A model generated the notes under the pieces. It ran no database searches. It worked only from the letters and a program-made list of their open reading frames with translations, and was not told the origin of the DNA. A stretch of DNA of 64,000 nucleotides from Apricaphanius iberus (taxonomy: Eukaryota; Chordata; Actinopteri; Cyprinodontiformes; Aphaniidae), in NCBI GenBank assembly GCA_028564705.1, contig JAPXFQ010002081.1, positions 620,001 to 684,000 on the forward strand, written 5' to 3'. The translations under genes and the position numbers were made by a program. The first letter of the stretch is position 1. Each line of letters opens with the position of its first letter. Positions 32,940-64,000 of this stretch are shown in pieces.

Positions 32940-34170
32940 GTATCATCTTCGTTCTCTTTCAGCTTTTCCCTTGAGGGGTTGCCACATGGAATCATCTGTC
33001 CCCATTTAGTCCTATCCTCTGCATCCTCTGCTCTCACACCAATTAACTTCATGTTATCTTTCACCACATCCATTAAATTTATTTTTGGTCTTCCTCTCTC
33101 TCTCTCCTGCCTGGTGGCTCCGTTCTCAGCATCATTCTACCAATATAATTGTCATCTCTTCTCTGAACACGTCTAAGCCATCTCAGTATGGCCTCCCTAA
33201 CTTTATCCTCAAAACATCTAATATGAGCTTTCCCTCTGATGTACTCATTCCTGATCCTATCCATTTTTGTCACTCCCAAAGAGAGTCTAAACATCTTGAG
33301 TGCTACTTCCTGTCTTTCCCTCATTGGTACTGTCTTTAGATCGTACAACATCGCTGGTCTCACTACTGTTGTGTACACCTTTCACTTCATTCTTACTGAA
33401 ACCCTTATATCATATATCACAAATGACACTTTTCCCCACCTATTCCAACCAGCTTGCACAAGCTTCTTTACCTCTTTTCCACACTCTCCCTTGCTTTGTA
33501 CCGTTTACCCTAAGTACTTAAAGTCCTCTACTTTCTTCCCTTCCAAGCCCTGTAATTTCACCGTTTCACTTGTGTCTTTCTCATTTACACAAATGTATTC
33601 TGTCTTGCTGCGACTAATCTTCATTTTCTCTTTCTCAGTGTATACTTCCATCTCTCTAGCTTTTCCTCCACCTCCGCCCTGCTCTCAATGCAGATCATAA
33701 TGTCATCTACAAAAATCTTAGTCCATGGAGAGTCCTGTCCAACATCATCTGTCAGCCTATCCATCACCAAAGCAAAGAAGGGGCTAAGAATCGATCCTTG
33801 ATGCAGTGCCACCTCCTCTAACTTGAACTCCTCTGTCACTCCTACAGCAAACCTCACTGCTGTCTCACAGCTCTCATGAATGCCCTGCACCACTCTAACA
33901 TACTTCTCTGCCACTCCGGACTGTCTCATGCAAAACAACAGTTCTTCTCTTGCTAACCTGTCATATGCTGTCTCTAAATCTACAAAGACACAATGCAGCT
34001 CCCTCTGACCCTCTCTGTACTTCTCCATCAGCATTCTTAAACCAAATATTGCGTCTGTAGTACTCTTTCTTGGCATGAAACTGTATGCTACTCACAAATG
34101 CCCACTTCCGCCCAAAGCCTAGCTTCCACCACTCTTTCCCACAGCTTCCTTCTATGACTCATTAGCTTTA
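32940..34170 (-). mobile_element. RTE-type (Expander-like?) LINE remnant, minus strand
   Basis: The reverse strand encodes a continuous reverse transcriptase and C-terminal region in several frames. The start of the RT is lost and no clean 3' tail or target duplication was fixed. The combination of motifs is that of the RTE/BovB/Expander group, but the exact family is uncertain. Confidence 0.6.
33079..34076 (-). pseudogene. LINE reverse-transcriptase pseudogene
   Basis: The open part at 34076-33621 starts PRKSTTDAIFGLRMLMEKYR and includes CVFVDLETAYDRL (RT block with catalytic Asp), HQGSILSPFFALVMDRL and the catalytic box as FVDD (normally F/Y-A-D-D). Further on, in other frames, come EDFKYLGLTVQSKGECGKEV, VVRPAMLYDLKTV and LGVTKMDRIRNEYIRGKAHI. 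Several frameshifts. The Ala-to-Val change in the catalytic box adds to the evidence of decay. Confidence 0.75.
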
Positions 34171-34269
34171 TTCATTTGTACCTGCCACAGTTCTGCACAT
34201 CTTAATCTAACCTAAATCTTGATTAGGTTGTTAACTTCTGTGATAAAGCACAATATCTTTCAATTAAGC

Positions 34270-36050
34270 TATCTTAACTCACAGGCTTGAGTAGTTGTTC
34301 TTATTACTTTTGCTGGTAACAGGTTAGTAGTATTGGCTGCAATTTGTAAAGTTACACCGTCAATGTTAATATCAGACTGGTGGTCAGAGTTGTAGCAGTT
34401 GGCGTACAGGAAGAACAGCAGAGCAGAAAGAACACATATGTGAGGGGAGCTGATGTTCTGGGAGTCCGAGACATTCTTCCTCAGCCTCACATGCTGCTTC
34501 CTCTCTGTCAGGATGTTGGTTATCCAGATGGGATCAGGCACGTTCATCTGGGAAAGCTTGCCTTGAAGAGGGTCTGGAAGGATGGTGTTAAAGGCAGAGC
34601 TAAGTCCACAAACAGGATCCCGGCGTAGGTTCCCGGAGAGTCCAAATGTTATAGGATGAAGTGTAGAGCCATGTTGATAGCATTTTCTACAGACCTGTTA
34701 GCTTTGTAGGCAAACTGCAGGGGGTCCAGGAGGGAGACTGAGAGGGTCTTGAGGTTAAAAGAAAACCAGGCGCTTAAATGACTTCATGATCACAGATGTT
34801 AGAGCCACAGGTCTGTAGTCATTGAGTCTAGTGATCCTTGGCTTCTTGGTGGAGGACTTGAAACAGGCAGGCACATGAGATGCCTCAAGTGAGGAGTTGA
34901 AAATGCCAGAAATCAATTGGGGCAACTCATTTGCAGAGCATCTGAGAGTGGCTGGAGACACACCTTCCGGGCCAGGAGCTTTTCGAGCATTTATTGTTCT
35001 TAAACCGCTTCCTCATACCTGCTTCATGAAGGGTTGTAGTGGGATACGTTGATGTGAGATCCTCATAAGTGTGGGGTGAGGAGAGAGATGCTGTGGGTGA
35101 AGTCCTTGATGGTGGTGATGGCTCTGTGATCAGGGAAGCAGGGGAGGTAGGGGGATGAGTGTCCAAAGTGTCTTGTTGGGACTGGTAGAGGTGTGAGAGC
35201 TGCTTGATGGCTCATCAGAACTGTGGTAAAAATGTTGGCCAAGGGCAAGTTTTTTTAGCTTGTAGTTGGTGAGCTTCTTAAAAATGTTCCACACAGAGGG
35301 CAGGTCTTTCTCTGAGATCTGCTGCTGCATATTCTTAGAGTGCTGGTGTTTAGCAATGTCCACTTCTTTTCTGAACCTGTATTGGCTTCCCTGTAGCCAT
35401 CCTTGTCTCCACTTCTGAACAACTTTCTCTTTTCTAGCCACAGCTGTTTGAGTTTAGGAGTAGACCAGGGATTGACATTGTTATAACTCAGCTGTCCTTA
35501 CAGAACTGGACATAGGCGGTGACAGTGCCCATAAACACATCCAATCTGGTAGAAGCAGCCGTCACTGTATACCAGTCTGTAGATTCCAAACATTTTCAAA
35601 GCTAATCTACAGCTTTGTTGCTTTACAGTTTTTTAGTCCTTACTTTAGAGGTTTGGAGAGCTTCAGCCTTTGTCTGTACACGGGGATCAGATGGATCATG
35701 ACATGTTCAGAAAGTCAGGGTGCCGCGTAGGGCACTACGTGATAGGACCTGCTTACTTTGCACTAACAGTGATTCAGGGTTCTCCCCTCTGTGGTCAGAA
35801 ATTTATACTGTTTATATTTGGGAAGTTCCTGGCTCAGATTTACTTAGCTGGATGTACATTCGCATCTGGCAGGATGTAAACAGGGGCCAGACTGAATGCA
35901 GCGCACTACTGCACAGCATAATTCAATCTGCAGTGAATGAAAAGATATTCCACGTAGGGAGAGCAGTGCTGGGCAATCACTGTCACATCTGTACAACAGC
36001 CAGTATTTATGTAGAGGCAGACACCTCCACCTTTATTCTTACTAGAGAGA
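34270..36050 (-). mobile_element. L2/CR1-like LINE remnant, minus strand
   Basis: The reverse strand carries, from high to low coordinate: an endonuclease fragment (GGVCLYINTG near 36030), linker (VWNIFKKLTNYK near 35290), RT start (GVSPATLRCSANELPQLISG near 34960), NDYRPVALTSVIMKSFKRLV (about 34760-34830), and a degenerate CVLSALLFFLYANC block near 34430. Frames are broken throughout. This is the teleost L2/CR1/Rex1 (Jockey superfamily) layout. I cannot choose the family with certainty. Confidence 0.65.
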
Positions 36051-37744
36051 CTCGTATTGGGGTTATTACCAAGACTGTAGTTATCTGGCTATTAAAAGTT
36101 AAAGGGACTGCTTATGGCAGTCAATAAAATGAATAATTTATGGAAAATTATTATTATTCGGGGCACCACCTTTATCAGGAACTATTTTAATAGCCAAATG
36201 TCTATATCAGTCACACAATCTGAAGGAATTAAGTCTTTACCGTTTATTGACCATGAACCATGAAATGACAACAGTTACTTTCCAAACACAAGATTTATTT
36301 ACAAAAAAAAACATTTTAATCACCACAATATAAAAAGAACACACTACTGATTAAGAAAAATAAATAGTTAAAATGAAAGAACACAAAAAGATTATTAATG
36401 TAATAAAACGATAAACCATAGATTCTGATTTATGGTGGAAGGAAAGCTGAATTAGTTTCACTAATTTTAATTAGTTTAACAAATGTAGTACCATTGATTT
36501 ATATGTAAACCAATAAAACCAAATTTAGCTTTCTTTGGATCAAGAAATGTTTGTTTAAGAATTCTGTGGATGAGAGTAATCAACCTTTGGAAAATTACTT
36601 AATTCATGAACCGGTCATCAAATTAAACAACCGAATTCTTTTGATATAAAATATGGCAAGTTCAAATACGGTTAATACGATTAATTTCTGTTCTTAAACA
36701 ATCTTTTTTTAAACAGAGTTCTTTTTGAACCATTAATAGCGATCTTTGTTTATTAAACGCAGGCTTGAACCGACTTGTGGGCTTCTTTAGCTGTAGCTCT
36801 CTGCGACGCACTTGGGGCGTTTAGAGTGGCACAAATAGATTTATTAAACATTAAACAAAAAGGGAAAAACTCCTGTCTGATTGAATAGCACAAATTACAG
36901 GATTTGGAACTACTCTTTGTCGGGAGAAGGCTTTTAAAAAGCACTGATTAAAACTTCAGGGCGAAGCCTGGTTTACCTAAAGATAGCAGATGAAACTTAA
37001 AACGTTAACAATAAAAAAAGAGGAAACACCTTTAAAATTTGTTATCCTAACTAATTTGCCTCTGCCCAAACAGATCTTGTGAACGTTTAAAGTCCTCTGT
37101 GTTGCTGCACGTTGATCAGGAAAGGGGGACCTCAAGTGAGTGTTAGCCAGCAGGCTAACAAAGGATCGCTAATCTGGCTAGCAGTGGTGGGAAGCTCCTG
37201 GCTTTGGGTTTTTCTGGCCGACTGCGTGGCGATCGGCGGCCACCTTTTTAACAGTACCTTTTTGGAGCTCTCCAGTTCGGCATTCACCTCTTATTGGCTC
37301 GGTGGCTAAATGCGGATTCTGCATGGTTCGGCTCTCGGCACGCGTGGCTCACAGCTCCTTAGCAGTCAGCAGCCTCACAGAAGGGGGGCCAAGCTCCAGA
37401 TTTTGGACAAAAAGCTTTACATCTGACTGTAAAGAGTTTGGAATACAAATGACTAAATACTGCTTCAGTGATGTCCAAAATTTTTGTCACATGGACCAAA
37501 ATCATGAAGTCAAAATCATTCACAACCACAAAATATGGTTTACATTTATTTATTTATTTATTTAATTAATTTAACGTGCCCAGCCAAAAACAACGAATGC
37601 AATATTTCAGTGCAACAAATACAAATAATCTTTGAGGGCAAGATAGTAGTAAAGTGTAGTCAGTTACTTCATCTGGATGACATTAAATTGGCCTCAAGTA
37701 ATAAAGTAAAGAATATCTGTGTTAGTTTTGTTACTTAAATCCCA
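36051..37744. other. unassigned sequence
   Basis: AT-rich with an (ATTT)n tract at about 37540-37565. It includes a denser GC block at about 37100-37400 with no recognisable coding content. Possibly part of an unidentified element. Confidence 0.3.
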
Positions 37745-38643
37745 TATTAAATAGTTCCCAGGATTTCTTTCTTTCACCTCCAGAATATTGCAAAAAGTAG
37801 GAACATCCTGTTAGTTCATGCAATTGTTACTTCAAGGCCAGACTATTGTAATTCTTTACTATCAGTCTTGTAATTCTTTAGCTATCAGTCTCCTTATGTG
37901 GAACCAGCTCCCAGTTTTAGTCCGTGAGGAAAACACTCCGTCTGTTTTTAAGATTAGGCATAAAACCTTCCGTATTGATAAAGCTTATAGAATGGCTTAG
38001 GTTATCACGAGCTGTATTTGTAGTTATGCAGCTTTAGGCTTAGATTGTTGGAGGACAGACTGACCACTTTTTTTTAATTTGCTACTTTTCTTTTCTACTA
38101 ATCTCCACTTGTGTTAATTGATGGTATTTTAGGTGTTAACTTATCTTTTTTTCAGTGTTTTTCTTTCAATAGAAGCTTCACCTTGTCAGGCATCCTTCTT
38201 GACCGCAATGCCTTATCGGGGGGGGCATGGACTAGGATCATACTCCCAGTAACTGTTCGTCCTACGTGCTCCGTGTCATCTAGTTTTTACTCTCTATATG
38301 TGTCTCTGCTCTGTATTCTCAAATCCCAAGTTGTTTCTGGCAGATGCCTAGTCGTACTGAGCCAGGTTTTACAGGAGGTTTCTTCCTGTTAAAGTGAAGT
38401 TTTCCTCTCCACTATCACTACATGCTTAATCGGTGTGAGGGATTGCTGTGGTAAGAGTCTCCATCAACGGGGAACAACTGCAAGTCAATGATTTGATGCA
38501 ATCTTCTAGGATTCCTTAAATAGAAAACTTTTAAACTGATTGCAATGATTGTATGATTAAATTGCTCTGACTTTTCTTGTAAAGTGCCTTGAGATGGCAT
38601 CTGTTGTGAATCAGGGCTATATTAATATACTGAATTGAATTAA
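37745..38643 (+). mobile_element. Rex1-like LINE, 3' end
   Basis: Decayed C-terminal RT coding (ILLVHAIVTSRPDYCNSLLS; then LLWNQLPVLVREENTPSVFK) is followed by the characteristic 3' UTR beginning GGAGGTTTCTTCCTGTTAAA and ending in a TGAATTGAATTAAAT tail. The same 3' UTR recurs at 62385-62560. Confidence 0.75.
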
Positions 38644-39074
38644 ATCTAAAAACTGAAACAGGTTTAGGCGGTTTGACTTATAAGAAAAGCAAAGGTTAAA
38701 CTTCCCAAATTCTTGTGGGGGTAGACTGAATTTTATTTTCCTAATTAATCTTAGCAATATGAACATGTTTTAAGTTTACTCTATATATGAAACCCTTTTC
38801 CCATATTTACCCACTTTTAGTAGCATAATTGAAGGTTGATTTGGGGGCAACCTGGTCTTTTGCAATGTAATAAAATAGGACGCAAAAACCACGATTTTTA
38901 AATGTTTGAGTTGTAACTAACATTTTGTATCTAAAGAAGATTTATGTTTGTCTTGAAATATTGTGGTCCAGTTTAAAAAAATAAGATCTCCATAACATGC
39001 ATCTTCAAACACCTGTGCTGGCGGGCCAAATATGAACCATTCTTGAATTGAGGTTAGGGTCCATTGCAGTGTTA

Positions 39075-39120
<46 letters not shown>

Positions 39121-39506
39121 TCTAGAATTCCTCATTAAATATTTTTACTTTATCTTTCTTTTGTATAAATCTGTGATAAATCCATAGACCTAATGCAAAA
39201 AGTGGCACATTTGAAAACAGTGAGGTATCTATGGCTAAATGAAGAGGGACACTACCCCCACCTGGTGGCCTAGTGAACTGCAGCCATATTGTTTCACCCA
39301 CATCCACCACACGCAGCATTTCCAGAACCAGAGGCAGTCTGAATGAATCTGAAGGAGGACACGATGACAAATGAGCTTTTATTCTTGTAATTCGGGTTCG
39401 TTTTGGCTCGTGCCTGGCCTCTTCTTCTCCCCGTGTTGCAGTGACGGAGATCTAGTTGTCCTCAGACCCCCCAATCAAGCTGCCTGCATCTTCCACCGTG
39501 TCCAAC
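38644..39506. other. upstream region of the septin gene, with possible 5' UTR
   Basis: Includes an (AG)n tract at 39077-39117. The sequence becomes less AT-rich from about 39340. A TTGCAG followed by TGACGGAG at about 39437-39450 looks like a splice acceptor or simply 5' UTR. No TATA box or transcription start can be assigned. Confidence 0.35.
39077..39117. repeat. (AG)n microsatellite upstream of septin exon 1
   Basis: About 20 uninterrupted AG units, roughly 390 bp before the proposed start codon. Confidence 0.95.
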
Positions 39507-62247
<22,741 letters not shown>

Positions 62248-62984
62248 CTGGATACAGACCATTTTTCAAGAACAATTTTCAAGTCATTCTAATTAAAAGT
62301 GTATAATTATAGTAAGCACGCATTTTAAAAGCATCTTGAACAAGATGGTTGTGGCTGATTGCCACTCGTAATGAGCCACGTTATGCTGGAGGTTTCTTCC
62401 TGTTAACGGGAAGTTTTTCCTCTCCACTGTCACTACATGCTTGCTCAGGATGAGAGATTGCTGAGAGGATTTGTGTGGTTGGAAAGTCTGGATCAAAGGG
62501 GCCCAACCACACGTAAATGACGTGATGCAATCTGCTGGGATTCCTTAAAGGTATAGCGCCAGATTTTTCAGAATTTCAGGAAAGAAGCGCCCTCTCTCCT
62601 TTTTGAAAAAAAAAAGCTCAGTCACAAGAACAAACCTTTCCATGAAAGTTGCCATATAGACGTAAATAAGTTCTTCTAGCATTAATTTGAAATGTGCATT
62701 TCTGCAAATAGCATGCCAAACTTCAGCCTACATGCCGAGTAGAAACTTGGCGACAGAGGCATCAGTGGGGAGCCCAAACTGTGCTGTCTGCACACACCAG
62801 TTGTTGGAAAAAACTGAGTTGCAGTGAGATTACTTGGATGGATAACCAGGATAACATAACAAAGTTAAGAGACACAGGATCCAGCAAGGTCTAAATAATT
62901 AGATTCAATTCGAAAAATATTTTATGATCCAAGACGGAAATTAAGTGTTTTCGTTGCTCATACTAATTAATTATTTTAGGAGTT
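62248..62984. other. unassigned, contains a Rex1-like 3' UTR piece
   Basis: Apart from the repeat at 62385-62560 nothing is supported. If 62155-62247 is the true last exon this is the septin 3' UTR, but no convincing polyadenylation signal and site were found. Confidence 0.35.
62385..62560 (+). mobile_element. Rex1-like LINE 3' UTR fragment
   Basis: GGAGGTTTCTTCCTGTTAAC and CCTCTCCACTGTCACTACAT, continuing to GATGCAATCTGCTGGGATTC, match the 3' region at 38370-38520. Confidence 0.75.
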
Positions 62985-63655
62985 GTTTTAGATCATGATG
63001 GTTCCTGTGTCAGGCTAAGGTTAAGTAAGAGGTGCTACAGAATCCCAAAGAGATGTTCTGCACAGGTCTTCAGGACTCTGGGGCTGACACCAACTGGGCC
63101 TGCTGCCTTGTTCTGGTTCAGTCTCTCCAGCTGGCTCTTTACCTGACTTTCAGAGATAAACAAGTGGGAGGGGGTGGCAAAAGCAGTAGCAGCAAGTCCT
63201 GACTTGGTTTAAGGCAAACTTGTGTAAATGGAAGAGTCCATGATTGAGATTAAGAATAAAACATTTGAGGTGTTACAGGGACACTGTGTTTCAGAGGAGG
63301 GTGGGATGTCTCTTTGGCTGGGGACAGGAGGGGAAGATGTTTGCTACTTCCAAAACTGAACCTGTTGAAGATTGTGTTCAGTTCATTGGCTCTTCCCAGG
63401 CTTCCATCTATCCAATCCTTCCTGTGCTTAAAGCCTGAATCTATCTCATTCCTGACCAGATATCGCTGATATTGTTCCTCTGTTGTGTTTCCTCTCCATC
63501 TTCTTTGCCTCCTTACTGTTTCTGATCTTGACTTTAAGTTTCTTCGGAATATTCTGCACTAATTCCCTGTCAAACTCCCTGAAAGCTCTTTTTTTCTTTT
63601 ACAGCAATTCCTTCAGCTCACTGGTGATCCAGGGTTTGTTATAAGAAGTGTTGGG
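62985..63655 (-). mobile_element. L2/CR1-like LINE fragment, minus strand
   Basis: The minus strand reads NKPWITSELKELL near 63640-63600, a Lys-rich linker (KIRNSKEAKK near 63520), and KAAGPVGVSPRVLKTCAEHL near 63105-63045. That is the order endonuclease end, linker, RT start in teleost L2/CR1/Rex1 elements. Frameshifted. The rest of the element is absent. Confidence 0.7.
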
Positions 63656-64000
63656 CATCTTACATTTAAAAAAAAGGAATTAGTTATAGTTAAATTACGT
63701 TTTCCAAAAAGTAAATTAGTTAATAACTCAGTTACTACACTGTAAAAGTAATTAGTTACTCTTCAAAGTAACCAACGTTATTTCTATAACACAGTTACTT
63801 AATATCTATAAGGTGAAATATTTTTATAACTGAATGACGAATAATAAAACACCATATAGACTGTATTTTAGATGATTTGGTATTTTAACTTGACTCAGTA
63901 GGATTGAAGCTGCATGCAGAATTTTTTTTTTTTTTACAAAAAGTAAATATTGGAAATACATAATCACAGAATTTTCATTAAAGTACAAAACTAAGACAGA
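63656..64000. other. AT-rich repeat-like sequence at window end
   Basis: Many AGTTACT/AGTAACT words (63720-63800) ending in AACCAACGTT, resembling the interior of hAT-type MITEs. The boundaries lie outside what I can define. Confidence 0.35.

Overview
The window is nuclear DNA from a teleost fish. It has large AT-rich introns with GT-AG splice sites, a vertebrate septin gene, and a dense load of fish-type mobile elements: Tc1, hAT and PIF/Harbinger DNA transposons, and Rex3/RTE, Rex1/L2/CR1-like and L1/Tx1 non-LTR retrotransposons. There is no sign of operons, CRISPR, rRNA or tRNA. Nearly all the longer open frames in the first 38 kb are transposon debris.

The one clearly intact host gene is a septin on the + strand, closest in my reading to SEPT5 (SEPT2 subgroup). 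It runs from a first coding exon at 39507 to at least exon 9 at 61936, with a possible last exon at 62155-62247. Eight core exons (45660-56841) join in frame and give the full septin GTPase domain, and a ninth gives a SEPT5-type tail. Two GTPase motifs differ from the usual family form: the P-loop Ser is Phe, and the switch-II Thr is Val. A second host-gene candidate is a small two-exon coding segment on the minus strand (29296 down to 28893). It is cut off by a repeat array.

Layout: 0.56-4.29 kb is a Tc1 transposon split by a Rex3 LINE with a perfect 14-bp target-site duplication (TSD). 7.4-8.0 kb is a DNA element with 25-bp inverted ends. 11.09-18.19 kb is a nested set: an outer hAT (TSD TTAATAGA) holding a 744-bp hAT (TSD CAGGGCTG) and an L1/Tx1 LINE (TSD AAGATAACAG). 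20.55-21.14 kb is a hAT remnant. 21.24-28.89 kb is a direct tandem array of 2.4 copies of a ~3.18-kb unit, probably the strangest feature here. 30.0-32.2 kb is a PIF-like MITE holding a Harbinger element. 32.9-36.0 kb holds two minus-strand LINE remnants and 37.7-38.6 kb a Rex1-like 3' end. From 39.5 kb on is the septin gene, whose introns hold further hAT, Tc1, PIF and LINE insertions.

I found no convincing new biological system. The best leads are the tandem array (conserved perfect hairpin, histone-like stem-loop, mosaic copies), the host exon truncated at the array edge, and the altered septin GTPase motifs.
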